Part shown: positions 9,164 through 18,337 of the stretch, one piece after another | How positions within the stretch are numbered: position 1 is the first letter of the stretch | Layout: the number at the start of each line of letters is the position of its first letter | The notes under the pieces: generated by a model | Told to the model about the DNA's origin: nothing | Databases searched by the model: none | The model's input: only the letters and a program-made list of their open reading frames with translations | Assembly: GCF_900156375.1 (NCBI RefSeq) | Contig: NZ_FTNK01000008.1 | Coordinates: forward strand, 124,001-188,000 | Length of the DNA stretch: 64,000 bases | Reading direction: 5' to 3' | From: Paenibacillus macquariensis | GTDB lineage: Bacteria; Bacillota; Bacilli; Paenibacillales; Paenibacillaceae | Position numbers and translations under genes: made by a program

Positions 9164-11329
9164 TTACTTAATTAATGTAAATTTCAGTTCCGTAACGTCT
9201 TTACTATTACTGCCGATATAGGCATAGAAGTCGCCTGAGTCGCTCTTGTATTCTAAGTTTGAATGATGATAGCGAAGCTGTTCTTCCGTTAAGGTAAAGG
9301 TAAGTTCTTGACTCTCTTTTGGTTCTAATATGATTTTGCGGAAAGCCTTCAATTCTTTGACTGGACGAACCACTTCTCCAGCTATGTCACGGATATATAA
9401 TTGTACAAGCTCTTCACCTGTACATTCTCCTGTGTTGGTGACACGCACTTTGATAGTCAAAGGTTGTTCCATCGTCATCGTTGTAGAGGACACAGAAGCT
9501 TCGCTATATTCAAAGCTTGTATAGCTAAGACCATAACCGAAAGGTAATAGCGGTTCATTTGGGATGTCCAAGTACTGCGATACATAACGGACTTGTGCAT
9601 CTGGTGCACCCTGTGGACGACCTGTATTGAAATGATTGTAATAGACAGGTACTTGACCTACTGAATATGGGAATGACATGGTTAATCGAGCCGATGGATT
9701 TCTTCTGCCATATAATAAATCAGCAATAGCTGCTCCGCCTTCAGTTCCTGGATACCAAGCTTCAAGTACGGCATCCACTTGGTCGTAGACCCCGTGTAAA
9801 TCGAGTGGGCGACCGTTAAAGAGAATCGTAACCATAGGCTTGTTCAACGATTGTAATGTAGCGATTAAGTCAAGTTGAATTTGCGGCAGACGAATATCTG
9901 CAAGGCTACCAGCTTCGCCGCTCATGTCGGAATGCTCACCTAATGCGAGCACAATGACATCGGCATGCTGTGCTGCTAATAATGCTTCTGCCAATTGAGC
10001 TTCAGTCCCTGTCTCAATATCGCAACCTTGTGCGGTAGTGATATTCGTAGAACCTACTAGATTGACCATACCGGTATATAACTGGATAGCTTCTTCTTTC
10101 GATCCCAGCCATGACCATGGACCGAGGATATCCCCGCTTTGAGCGAATGGACCTATCAAGGCTATCTTTTGCTCTTCCTTTAAAGGTAGAACATTGTCAT
10201 TCTTCAATAACACACAAGATTTAGCAGCTGCATCACGCGCAGCTTCACGATGAGTTTCTGATAATATAAGCTCTTCTTCAAGTTCGATACTCGCACCACG
10301 ATGTGGGTTATCGAACAAGCCTAGTTTGTGTTTCAATTTCAAAATACGCATGACGGCTTCATCAACGAGGGATTCATTCACTTGACCGTTCTCAATGAGT
10401 CCTTTTAGATGATGTTCATAGGCAGGTGTCATCATTTCAATATCAACACCAGCTTGAATAGCTTTATATGCAGCTTCAGCTTCATCCGCAGCAATCCCGT
10501 GAGGAATCATCTCTTTCACTGCGCCCCAATCAGAAATCAAGACACCATCAAAGCCCCATTCATCGCGAAGTAAGTCTCTCATTAGACGACGGTTTCCAGT
10601 AGCTGGTATGCCATCGACCGTATTAAATGCTGTCATCACCATCTCGCAACCTTCATCTAATGCTGCGCGGTAAGCCGGGAGATAGGATTCGCGCAATTGG
10701 CGTTCGGACATATCCACCGTATTGTAGTCACGACCACCTTCTGATGCACCGTAAGCGGCGAAATGTTTCACACATGCGGCTACACGAGTATGATCTTGTG
10801 TTAAATCAGTTCCTTGGAAGCCTCTTACGAAAGCTCGTGCAAATTCACTATTAAGGAAAGGATCTTCTCCGGTAGATTCCATAACTCTTCCCCAACGTGG
10901 ATCACGTACGAGGTCAACCATCGGTGCGAACGTTACGTGTACACCAGCGGCTGAAGCTTCTGCAGCGGCAATTGCAGCAGTGTTCTCAGCCATGTCCATA
11001 TCCCATGAGCAACCGATAGCAAGTGGGACTGGGAAGATCGTTTTATATCCATGAACAATATCCGCCATCATTAATAATGGAATACCTAGGCGATTATTTT
11101 TCAAATGTGCTTCTTGTACTTGTATGACTTCCTTAGCTCCGGTTAACCCTAATACGGAACCTGTATTTCGAATTGAATGATCTGTTATTCCAAGAGCCTC
11201 CATAGGCCCTGTAATTTCACCTTGGCTTTCGGCGCCTTCAAAAAACGGTCCGGCCAACTGAAGGAGCTGACTAATTTTTTCTTCTATAGACATTTGATTG
11301 ATTAATGTACGTAACTGTTGTTCTGGCAT
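9164..11329 (-). CDS. GH3 beta-glucosidase, probably acting on sophorose/sophorooligosaccharides
   Basis: A 721-residue GH3 enzyme without a signal peptide, hence cytoplasmic. The (beta/alpha)8 domain (about 1-340) holds KHF-x-AYG and the nucleophile Asp267 in GVLISDWGAV. The alpha/beta sandwich (about 370-560) holds a probable acid/base Glu472 in DMSGEAGSLADIRLP. A C-terminal FnIII-like domain follows (about 610-715). The size and catalytic positions are close to the Listeria sophorose-active Lin1840. It would release glucose from short beta-1,2-glucans alongside the GH94 phosphorylase. GGAGGG lies 6 nt before the ATG. It is the first gene of the leftward operon and starts just inside the AAACGTTT operator region, so repression by the LacI-type protein is likely. 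Confidence 0.88.
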   Translation of the reverse strand: MPEQQLRTLINQMSIEEKISQLLQLAGPFFEGAESQGEITGPMEALGITDHSIRNTGSVLGLTGAKEVIQVQEAHLKNNRLGIPLLMMADIVHGYKTIFPVPLAIGCSWDMDMAENTAAIAAAEASAAGVHVTFAPMVDLVRDPRWGRVMESTGEDPFLNSEFARAFVRGFQGTDLTQDHTRVAACVKHFAAYGASEGGRDYNTVDMSERQLRESYLPAYRAALDEGCEMVMTAFNTVDGIPATGNRRLMRDLLRDEWGFDGVLISDWGAVKEMIPHGIAADEAEAAYKAIQAGVDIEMMTPAYEHHLKGLIENGQVNESLVDEAVMRILKLKHKLGLFDNPHRGASIELEEELILSETHREAARDAAAKSCVLLKNDNVLPLKEEQKIALIGPFAQSGDILGPWSWLGSKEEAIQLYTGMVNLVGSTNITTAQGCDIETGTEAQLAEALLAAQHADVIVLALGEHSDMSGEAGSLADIRLPQIQLDLIATLQSLNKPMVTILFNGRPLDLHGVYDQVDAVLEAWYPGTEGGAAIADLLYGRRNPSARLTMSFPYSVGQVPVYYNHFNTGRPQGAPDAQVRYVSQYLDIPNEPLLPFGYGLSYTSFEYSEASVSSTTMTMEQPLTIKVRVTNTGECTGEELVQLYIRDIAGEVVRPVKELKAFRKIILEPKESQELTFTLTEEQLRYHHSNLEYKSDSGDFYAYIGSNSKDVTELKFTLIK

Positions 11330-11373
11330 ATGATTCCCTCCATCTTGTAAAGCTATAAACGTTTTTTAGGAAC

Positions 11374-11402
11374 ATTATAGATTGTCGAAACGTTTCTATG
11401 AT
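11374..11402 (-). promoter_or_regulatory. candidate promoter of the leftward GH3-GH94 operon
   Basis: On the minus strand a perfect TATAAT lies at 11379-11374. The -35 at 17 bp spacing (ATCATA, 11402-11397) is weak. An operator core at 11388-11395 sits between the two elements and another at 11357-11364 sits near the expected start site, consistent with steric repression. Confidence 0.5.
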
Positions 11403-11491
11403 CGACAAAGACCATTATAAACACCTTTAAATGAGGAGTCAACCCATCTTATATAATAATGAAAACGTTTCGAAAAAATAAAATTAACCAC

Positions 11492-11520
11492 TTGAATACG
11501 ATTTCATCCTGTTATATAAT
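11492..11520 (+). promoter_or_regulatory. promoter of the sugar-binding protein / importer operon
   Basis: TTGAAT (11492-11497), 17 bp, TATAAT (11515-11520). Operator cores lie 22 bp upstream of the -35, and at about the transcription start (11529), and again at 11582. The leader to the gene is about 200 nt. Confidence 0.7.
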
Positions 11521-11724
11521 GACTATCGAAACGTTTATATTACAAGTTCAACGATTTTATATTGTTTAATTGAGTTGATAGAAACGTTTGTTAGAATGAT
11601 TTAGTTAGTTATGGGAATTAAAGGTTAGTATTACTGTTATTCCGAAGGAGGCCGGTCTAGCCTTATATTAGACAAGAGATTGAAGAGGTATATTAACTAA
11701 TCATGACCTAGGAGGAAATTAAAT

Positions 11725-12984
11725 ATGCGTAAAAAAACATTAGCAACCGGATTAGCATCTACTGTACTTGTTATGGGTGTCCTTACAGGATGTGGAGCAA
11801 ATTCAGCAGACACAGGTAACGCAAGTGATAAAAAGACAACCATTAATGTATGGGGTATGGGTGAGGAAGCTAAATCGATTCCAAAAATCGCTGAACTCTT
11901 TGAAGCAGAAAATCCAAATATTAAAGTTGAGGTACAAACATTACCTTGGGATACAGCACATGACAAATTGTTAACAGCTGTTGCATCCAAGAAAGGTCCA
12001 GACGTTGTGCAGATGGGTACAACTTGGATTCCGGAATTCGCAAATGCCAAAGCATTGATGGACTTAACACCATATTTAGATAAATACCCTGGATTGAAAC
12101 AAGAGAACTTTTATCCTGGTTCTGTTGCAACGGGAACATTTGAAGGTACTTATGTAAGCGCACCTTGGTACATCGATACTCGTGTTCTTTATTATCGTAC
12201 GGACCTATTAAAAGAAGTAGGTTATAATCAAGCACCAAAAACATGGGATGAAATGCTTGATGCTTCTAAGAAATTAGCTGCTCGTGGCGCAGGGAAGTAC
12301 GGATTCTCCCTTGATGTGAAAGAACAATCTCTAGCATTTATGTTAGCACGTCAAAATGGTTCCAAATTGTTTGATGCAGACGGTAAACCGTTATTCAATC
12401 AACCGGAATTTGTAGGTTCAGTTAAGTACATGCAACAATTCTTTACAGATAAATCCGCTCCAATGGATCTTGGTATCGATGCGATTCAAGGATTCCGTGG
12501 CGAAGGCGTGTCACCAATGTTCATCAGTGGACCTTGGATGGTTAATTTGATTCAAGAACAAGCGCCTGAACTTGAAGGTAAATGGGCAACAGCGGTGTTA
12601 CCAACAGGTAAAGAAAACAATTTCTCATCTCTTGGTGGAGCAAATATGTCCGTATTCCAATTCACTAAAAATCAAGATGCATCACTGAAATTTGTAGAGT
12701 TCATGGCGAAGCCTGAAATCCAATTGAAGTGGATGGAATTGACGAAATCTCTTCCTTCTACGAAAGAAGCTTGGAACAATCCTGTTCTTCAAAATGATGC
12801 GAATTACAAAGTGTTCGGTGAGCAGTTAGCAACAGCAATTCCAATGCCATCTACAAAAACATTTGAAGAAACGGCACAAAGTTTCTTGAGTAGCTTTGAA
12901 AAAGTGTACCGTACACCAGGTATTGATATTCAAAAAGAAATGGATGAATTCAATAAAAAAGCGGAATCTATCATTAATAAATAA
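11725..12984 (+). CDS. sugar ABC transporter substrate-binding lipoprotein (probable beta-1,2-glucooligosaccharide binding)
   Basis: A 419-residue family 1 extracellular solute-binding protein. It has a lipoprotein signal with lipobox VLTGC (Cys near residue 23) followed by a polar linker. The body carries family-typical stretches WGMGEEAKSIPKIAELFEAE and APWYIDTRVLYYRTDLLKEV. AGGAGG sits about 8 nt before the ATG. It captures an oligosaccharide outside the membrane and delivers it to the two downstream permeases. The divergent GH3/GH94 genes and shared operators make sophorooligosaccharides the best guess, as for Lin1841 in Listeria. No ATPase gene is present, so a shared MsmX-type ATPase encoded elsewhere is expected. 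Confidence 0.9.
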   Translation: MRKKTLATGLASTVLVMGVLTGCGANSADTGNASDKKTTINVWGMGEEAKSIPKIAELFEAENPNIKVEVQTLPWDTAHDKLLTAVASKKGPDVVQMGTTWIPEFANAKALMDLTPYLDKYPGLKQENFYPGSVATGTFEGTYVSAPWYIDTRVLYYRTDLLKEVGYNQAPKTWDEMLDASKKLAARGAGKYGFSLDVKEQSLAFMLARQNGSKLFDADGKPLFNQPEFVGSVKYMQQFFTDKSAPMDLGIDAIQGFRGEGVSPMFISGPWMVNLIQEQAPELEGKWATAVLPTGKENNFSSLGGANMSVFQFTKNQDASLKFVEFMAKPEIQLKWMELTKSLPSTKEAWNNPVLQNDANYKVFGEQLATAIPMPSTKTFEETAQSFLSSFEKVYRTPGIDIQKEMDEFNKKAESIINK

Positions 12985-12998
12985 TAATGAATAATGAG

Positions 12999-13025
12999 GC
13001 TAACCTGCTACGATAGCAGGTTAGC
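12999..13025 (+). terminator. intercistronic hairpin after the binding-protein gene
   Basis: GCTAACCTGCTA (12999-13010) and TAGCAGGTTAGC (13014-13025) form a perfect 12-bp stem with a 3-nt loop and no T-run. It probably stabilises the binding-protein mRNA or attenuates read-through, giving more binding protein than permease. Confidence 0.75.
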
Positions 13026-13074
13026 ATGCTCATTGTCTGTTCATTGGAACCTGAGTAAAGGAAGTGACTAGGGT

Positions 13075-13962
13075 ATGAAAGGTTTCACATCAAGAAAAGC
13101 GCCTTATTTATTTATTGCACCTGCGATTATATTACTCACTGTATTTTCGTTGCTACCTATCTTTGTGGCCTTGTTCATCAGCTTCACGGATATGGACTTG
13201 GCGGGATTAGCAGACTATTCAAATTTGAGCTTTGTTGGTATCAAGAACTATATTAATGTGCTGTCGGATCCGGTTTTCTTGAAAGCCATTTTTAACACGT
13301 TATTTTACGTTATTATTGGTGTTCCGTTGGTTATTCTAACATCACTTAGTGTTGCTTTATTGATTAACTTAGGGAAGTCTAAACTTTTCAAAGTGTTTCG
13401 TGTTGTCTTTTATTTACCCTCGGTTACGAACGTAGTAGCTGTAGCAGTTGTATGGGCTTATTTGTACAACCCAGCTTTTGGTTTATTTAATTACATTTTA
13501 GAATCTATGAATTTGTCTGCCATTCCGTGGCTAACCGAGCCTACGGTCGCTAAGATATCATTGATTCTCATGGCTCTATGGAGAGCGGTAGGTCTAAATA
13601 TGATCATTTTCATTGCGGCATTGCAAGGGATTCCAAGGTCTTACTATGAAGCTGCGGAATTGGATGGTGCGAATACCTGGCAGCAGATTAGGGCAATCAC
13701 ACTTCCGATGTTGCGCTTTGCAATCTTCTTCGTATCGATTACGACAATGATTGGATGGTTACAGTTCTTCGAAGAACCGTTCATTATGACGAAGGGTGGA
13801 CCATTGGATGGTACGATGTCAGCTGCTTTGTTTATTTATAAGAATGGTTTCCAATTAAGTAACTTTGGATATGCAGCAGCAGGATCATTTGTCTTATTTA
13901 TCGCAGTCATCGCGGTAACGTTGGTTCAATACAAAGTACAGAATAAAGAATCAGATTATTAA
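13075..13962 (+). CDS. sugar ABC transporter permease, MalF/UgpA type
   Basis: A 295-residue inner-membrane protein with six predicted hydrophobic segments. It carries the CUT1 permease EAA loop YYEAAELDGANTWQQIRAITLPM, which docks the ATPase. The N-terminus (KAPYLFIAPAIILLTVFSLLPI) is typical of the MalF/UgpA half. It lies 90 bases after the binding-protein gene, across the hairpin, and 18 bases before its partner permease, so one operon is likely. It should form the translocation pore for the oligosaccharide bound by the upstream lipoprotein. Confidence 0.92.
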   Translation: MKGFTSRKAPYLFIAPAIILLTVFSLLPIFVALFISFTDMDLAGLADYSNLSFVGIKNYINVLSDPVFLKAIFNTLFYVIIGVPLVILTSLSVALLINLGKSKLFKVFRVVFYLPSVTNVVAVAVVWAYLYNPAFGLFNYILESMNLSAIPWLTEPTVAKISLILMALWRAVGLNMIIFIAALQGIPRSYYEAAELDGANTWQQIRAITLPMLRFAIFFVSITTMIGWLQFFEEPFIMTKGGPLDGTMSAALFIYKNGFQLSNFGYAAAGSFVLFIAVIAVTLVQYKVQNKESDY

Positions 13963-13980
13963 TAGAGCGGTGGTGAACCG

Positions 13981-14808
13981 ATGAAAGGCAATAATAAAGA
14001 TAGATTATTTCAATGGATTGCAGGGATTGTATTAACAATCGGGGGAATCATGTTTGTACTTCCATTTATTTGGATGATCTTATCATCCTTTAAGACGGAA
14101 AGTGAAGTTATCTTGATTCCGCCGACATTATGGCCGCAGGATTTGACGTTTGAGAACTATAAGAATTTATTTGCAAATATGAATTTCGCTGTGTATTTGA
14201 AAAATACATTGATCATCGTCCTGTTCGCATTCTTTGGGATGTTCCTCAATGCGATGGCTGGTTTTGGCTTTGCTAAGTATAACTTTAAAGGGAAAAATGG
14301 TATTTTCTTTATGGTGTTAGCAACAATGATGATTCCGAGCCAAGTTACTATGATCCCAGTATATTTGATCTTGAATAAACTGAATTTGACGAACACGATG
14401 CTTGGGATTGTATTACCTGGTCTCGTGGGGGCATTTGGGATTTTCTTATTCCGCCAGTTTATGACGACGATTCCAGATGAGATTATAGAAGCGACACGAC
14501 TTGATGGTGCTAGTGAATTCAGAACCTTCATTCAAATCATTCTTCCTGTTTCCAAGCCTATTCTTGCTGTACAAGCCATTCTTGCTTTTATCGGTGGATG
14601 GAACAGCTTCCTATGGCCGTTAATTATGGCGAACGATGAGAAGTTATATACTTTGTCCGTCGGTCTCTCATTACTGAAAAGTCAGTACGGAGGAAACTTT
14701 GCCTTACAGATGGCAGGTGCAACCTTTATGGTTATGCCGATTATCATCGTATTTATTATTTTCCAGAAGAACATTATTGAGAGTTACACGACTAGCGGTT
14801 TGAAATAA
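13981..14808 (+). CDS. sugar ABC transporter permease, MalG/UgpE type
   Basis: A 275-residue MalG-like permease with six hydrophobic segments. Its EAA loop is IIEATRLDGASEFRTFIQIILP, and the C-terminus IIESYTTSGLK is typical of CUT1 MalG-type subunits. It is the last gene of the rightward sugar operon and ends before a strong terminator. With the preceding permease it forms the heterodimeric pore; the ATPase must be supplied from elsewhere. Confidence 0.92.
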   Translation: MKGNNKDRLFQWIAGIVLTIGGIMFVLPFIWMILSSFKTESEVILIPPTLWPQDLTFENYKNLFANMNFAVYLKNTLIIVLFAFFGMFLNAMAGFGFAKYNFKGKNGIFFMVLATMMIPSQVTMIPVYLILNKLNLTNTMLGIVLPGLVGAFGIFLFRQFMTTIPDEIIEATRLDGASEFRTFIQIILPVSKPILAVQAILAFIGGWNSFLWPLIMANDEKLYTLSVGLSLLKSQYGGNFALQMAGATFMVMPIIIVFIIFQKNIIESYTTSGLK

Positions 14809-14824
14809 TCATACAATGGTACAG

Positions 14825-14871
14825 AAAAGGGGTGTCCTACAGACCGTAATGGTTTGTAGGGCACCCCTTTT
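14825..14871. terminator. terminator shared by the two converging sugar transporter operons
   Basis: AAAAGGGGTGTCCTACAGACC pairs with GGTTTGTAGGGCACCCCTTTT around a 5-nt loop; the A/T ends make it work in either direction. Confidence 0.9.
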
Positions 14872-14894
14872 ACCTCTGATCTAGAATAGACTGG

Positions 14895-15767
14895 TTATCC
14901 TTTGATCGCACCTTCAGTTAATCCTTTTTCGATGAACTTGGAGATGAACAGATAAATAATTAATACGGGTATGACGGTAAGCGCTACAGCCGTTGCCATG
15001 AGTCCGAAGTCAGTTCCATATTGCGAGCTGATCTCATTCAACAATGCGACAATGGGACGAACGCTCTCTTTATTAACAAAGATCAATGCAGAGAACAAGT
15101 CATTATAGGACCACAAGAACACGAAAATACTTACGGATGCAAATGCTGGTCTAGATACTGGAAAAAAGATCTTAACGAACATCTGCCACCTATTGCACCC
15201 ATCAATAAACGCTGCTTCTTCCAGTTCTTTGGCGATCGTCGTCATATATCCTGCAATAACTAATGTTGCAAAGGTTAAGTTACCTGCTGTTTGTGGCAAA
15301 ATCAATCCCCAATACGTGTTAACTAAACCCGTCTTGATAAGAATCTCATAAACAGGAACGACAGTCGCGAAAGCAGGGATAAGTAAAGTTGCATAGAGAA
15401 GCGAGTATATAGGTCTCTTGGCTTTAAAAGTAAACCTAGACAACACATACGCTGCTAATCCACCAAACAGTAGAACGAATAATACGGTTCCTCCGGACAT
15501 GATCAAGCTGTTGATATAACTCTTACCTATGTTTATTCGATCAAATGCAGTCGTGTAGTTAACAAGCACTGGTTCTAACGCTAATGAGAACGACTTATTC
15601 ATAACATCACTAGAGACCTTAAACGAGTTATTAACAATCCAGAATAGTGGATAAATTGTCGTTAAGGACCATGCGGTTAATACAATGTACATGAAGAGGG
15701 TCCCTAGACTGAATCGGCTGGTTTTAACTCGCCTTATAGTATGTTCATTGTTAATGACTGGTTGCAT
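14895..15767 (-). CDS. sugar ABC transporter permease, MalG type (second importer)
   Basis: A 290-residue membrane protein with six hydrophobic segments. The EAA loop ELEEAAFIDGCNRWQMFVKIFFPV and the C-terminal IEKGLTEGAIKG tail are typical of CUT1 MalG/YtcP-type permeases. A ribosome site AGGGGTG lies 7 nt before the ATG. It is the last gene of a leftward operon (binding protein, MalF-type, MalG-type) and converges on the first sugar operon. No enzyme gene accompanies this system, so its substrate cannot be read from context. Confidence 0.92.
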   Translation of the reverse strand: MQPVINNEHTIRRVKTSRFSLGTLFMYIVLTAWSLTTIYPLFWIVNNSFKVSSDVMNKSFSLALEPVLVNYTTAFDRINIGKSYINSLIMSGGTVLFVLLFGGLAAYVLSRFTFKAKRPIYSLLYATLLIPAFATVVPVYEILIKTGLVNTYWGLILPQTAGNLTFATLVIAGYMTTIAKELEEAAFIDGCNRWQMFVKIFFPVSRPAFASVSIFVFLWSYNDLFSALIFVNKESVRPIVALLNEISSQYGTDFGLMATAVALTVIPVLIIYLFISKFIEKGLTEGAIKG

Positions 15768-15790
15768 AAAATAACACCCCTAATAACGGC

Positions 15791-16648
15791 TTAGTATGTG
15801 ATTTCTTCGCTTTTCAATAAACGATTGGCAAGTAATGCTAATATGACACCGAGAACAACCATATAAATTGCAATCGTGGAACCATAACCGAAGTTCTGAT
15901 CGACTAGCGCTTTTTTATACATATATGTTCCCAATACTTCTGTATTATTCTTTCCTCTAGAAACGACCCACACGAACTCGAATACTTTCATGCTACCAGT
16001 AATAGCTAACGTAATAACAACCTTTATGTCACTCAAAATTAATGGGATTGTGAGCTTCGTCATCTTCTGGAATCCCTTGATTCCCTCAAGCTTGGCGGCC
16101 TCGTAATAATCGTTAGGTATTTTCGACATAGCGGTTAAGAATAATACAAAATAAAAACCAACATAGTGCCATACGGTAGGGACTGCGACTGCTTTCAATG
16201 CATTACTTTCACTCAGCCATAGTACTTTCTCTAATCCAAGGTTAGCCAAAATACTATTTAACAAACCGAAATTATAGTTGTAGAAGAGAACGAATAACAA
16301 CGAAATAGCAGTACCAGAGATTACGACTGGAAAGAAAAATACAGTGCGGAAAAACCCCTGAAATTTACTGATATTATCTACCATTACAGCAAGTACTAAG
16401 GCAATCCCAACCTGAAATATAATGACATATAACATGAGTTCTAAGGTATGCAATGTTGATGCACCTAGGAGGCTATCCGATGTTAACCGCTCATAGTTAT
16501 CCCAACCAACAAATTTCTTGTCAAAGAATCCCTTTGTACGAAAGAAGCTAAGATAAAGACTCTTGAAGAATGGATAATATAAAAAGATCGACATAAACGC
16601 TGCCATAGGGAACAAGAATATTAAGATATACTTTCTATCGCCCTTCAT
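15791..16648 (-). CDS. sugar ABC transporter permease, MalF type (second importer)
   Basis: A 285-residue membrane protein. The N-terminus (DRKYILIFLFPMAAFMSIF) and the EAA loop YYEAAKLEGIKGFQKMTKLTIP identify a MalF/UgpA-type subunit. A GTG at 16657 is possible, but AAAGG sits 8 nt before the ATG at 16648, so that start is preferred. The partner MalG-type gene follows after 23 bases. With it this forms the pore for the substrate bound by the lipoprotein encoded upstream. Confidence 0.9.
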   Translation of the reverse strand: MKGDRKYILIFLFPMAAFMSIFLYYPFFKSLYLSFFRTKGFFDKKFVGWDNYERLTSDSLLGASTLHTLELMLYVIIFQVGIALVLAVMVDNISKFQGFFRTVFFFPVVISGTAISLLFVLFYNYNFGLLNSILANLGLEKVLWLSESNALKAVAVPTVWHYVGFYFVLFLTAMSKIPNDYYEAAKLEGIKGFQKMTKLTIPLILSDIKVVITLAITGSMKVFEFVWVVSRGKNNTEVLGTYMYKKALVDQNFGYGSTIAIYMVVLGVILALLANRLLKSEEITY

Positions 16649-16695
16649 ATTTATCACCTTTGATGTTTATTTTCTTCCATTTTTAATTAAAAGAT

Positions 16696-16724
16696 TACGC
16701 CGCCTGGAAAAGAAGGGCGGCGTA
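16696..16724 (-). terminator. intercistronic hairpin after the second binding-protein gene
   Basis: TACGCCGCC (16696-16704) and GGCGGCGTA (16716-16724) form a perfect 9-bp GC-rich stem between the binding-protein gene and the permeases. It is the same arrangement as at 12999-13025 in the other sugar operon. Confidence 0.7.
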
Positions 16725-16761
16725 CTTTATGCAAGATTAGATCATATTTACAATAAAATGA

Positions 16762-18111
16762 TTACTTTTTGTTTGCATCCTCGATTGCCTTCGCTTCTTT
16801 AAGTGCGTCAGCTGGAGACTTCTTACCTGTTACAACTTGTTGAACAGCAGCACGTAGCGTAGAGAATGTTTCTGGTGCAATTTTGCTATCCACTGGGTTG
16901 TTGATCGAAGTGGAGTTAGCTGCCATTGCCATACCATCATTTGCAGCTTGTGCTAAGCCAGTGATTTCAACATTCGCAGCAGGAGTACCACCGTTTGCCA
17001 CAGCAATCTTTTGAATAGTAGCAGGTGAAGTCAAGTGTTTCATCAAAGCGATAGCAGCATCTTTCTTATCTGCATTATCATAAGTTGCTTTAGTTAGATA
17101 GAAACCAGAACCAAAGCCACCGATGATGTCTTTTCCGCTACCAAGGCCACCAGGAACGACTGGGAAAGGAATGACCGTTGTATTGTCTTTAACTGCAGCA
17201 TCTGCGAAACCACCAAATGCCCATGATCCTTCAAGAATCATTGCAGCTTTACCTGTGCCATAGTAATTAGAAGCCATACCAAGGTCGATTGTAGCAGCAT
17301 CTTTAGGGAATGCGCCAAGGTCATAAAGTTCCTTCATAGCAGCATAGCCTTTTTCCCAATTAGGGTCGATTCCATCTTTCAAGCCTTTTGCTTGACCTGC
17401 AGGACCTGCAGCCGACAAGATGAAGTGTTCAACTACATAATGTGATTGGTCGAATGGAGCAGCCAATGGGATGATACCTTTAGCAGCGAAAGTTTGAACT
17501 GCTTTTTTCATTTTGTCCCAATCGGTTGGAAGTTCAAGGTTGTTATCTTTAAACAATTGCTTGTTTACAAATAGACCTTCGTAGAAACCAGTTAATGGAA
17601 TAGCGTAGATGTTACCATCCGCTTGTCTTGTATTCTCAAGAGCACTTGGAGTGAAGCCATTTTTCCATTCAGCATCAGCATCAAGGATATCGTTCATAGG
17701 AACGACTTTGCCAGCATCAACAAAACCTTGAGCATCAATACCTGCGAAGTAGAATAGTAAGTCAGGCTCATTGCCTGAGTTCATATCCGTGTTAACTTTT
17801 GTTCTGAAACCGTCATCATTTGCGGACATGGTATCATTATTTATTTTTACATTTGGATTCTTAGCTGTGAATTCATCTAAAGCAGCTTGGAAAGCTTCAC
17901 GCGCTGTGTCTGTACCACCGAATGTCGAGAAAACACGTAATGAAACGTCTTTTTTCGGTTCTTCTGGTTTGGGATCCTCTGTTTTTGGAGTTTCTACTTC
18001 TTTCGGAGTTTCACTTGGAGCGTTCTTAGCTGTGTTGTTACCACCACATGCTGCCAAGAACATTGTGAAGATTAACAACATATTGATAAGAACTAACGAT
18101 GGTTTTTTCAC
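16762..18111 (-). CDS. sugar ABC transporter substrate-binding lipoprotein (second importer)
   Basis: A 449-residue family 1 solute-binding protein. The signal peptide ends in the lipobox FLAAC (Cys near residue 22). A Pro/Glu/Lys-rich linker of about 35 residues follows (ETPKEVETPKTEDPKPEEP), then the globular domain starting LRVFSTFGGTDTAREAFQAA. The start is a GTG preceded by an AGGGGG ribosome site at about 9 nt. It feeds the two downstream permeases. Its ligand is unknown; a sugar is expected from the family. Confidence 0.9.
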   Translation of the reverse strand: MKKPSLVLINMLLIFTMFLAACGGNNTAKNAPSETPKEVETPKTEDPKPEEPKKDVSLRVFSTFGGTDTAREAFQAALDEFTAKNPNVKINNDTMSANDDGFRTKVNTDMNSGNEPDLLFYFAGIDAQGFVDAGKVVPMNDILDADAEWKNGFTPSALENTRQADGNIYAIPLTGFYEGLFVNKQLFKDNNLELPTDWDKMKKAVQTFAAKGIIPLAAPFDQSHYVVEHFILSAAGPAGQAKGLKDGIDPNWEKGYAAMKELYDLGAFPKDAATIDLGMASNYYGTGKAAMILEGSWAFGGFADAAVKDNTTVIPFPVVPGGLGSGKDIIGGFGSGFYLTKATYDNADKKDAAIALMKHLTSPATIQKIAVANGGTPAANVEITGLAQAANDGMAMAANSTSINNPVDSKIAPETFSTLRAAVQQVVTGKKSPADALKEAKAIEDANKK

Positions 18112-18262
18112 TTTCTAAATCCCCCTTTAAAATGATATAAATGGAAATGTATGCGCTACCACGTTGTCACCATGATATTATGATAATCTCCTAATTATTG
18201 CAATATGATCCAGGGGATACATTTGAATATACAGGGATACAATCTTCTAATAATTTATGAAA

Positions 18263-18310
18263 TATGAAAACTCCCTGACTCGGATGTGGTCCGATCAGGG
18301 AGTTTTCATA
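18263..18310 (-). terminator. strong terminator downstream of the small coiled-coil gene
   Basis: TATGAAAACTCCCTGA (18263-18278) pairs with TCAGGGAGTTTTCATA (18295-18310), and the interior TCGG/CCGA extends the stem. It separates the small gene at 18338 from the promoter region of the second importer. Confidence 0.85.
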
Positions 18311-18337
18311 TTGATATGAAGGAACAATATGTTCGAT

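Larger units (their letters stand above)
11357..11589. promoter_or_regulatory. array of five LacI-type operator cores (AAACGTTT)
   Basis: The palindromic core AAACGTTT occurs at 11357-11364, 11388-11395, 11463-11470, 11529-11536 and 11582-11589, mostly within a longer CGAAACGTTTCG-like palindrome. Two sites flank the leftward promoter and three flank the rightward one. The CG-centred palindrome is the usual form of LacI-family sites, and the regulator is encoded in the same locus. Confidence 0.85.

Noticed and set aside
18148..18161. cre-like sequence upstream of the second sugar-binding protein gene (TGTATGCGCTACCA)
   Set aside because: Two mismatches to the consensus TGWNANCGNTNWCA, and no second half of evidence; too weak to list.
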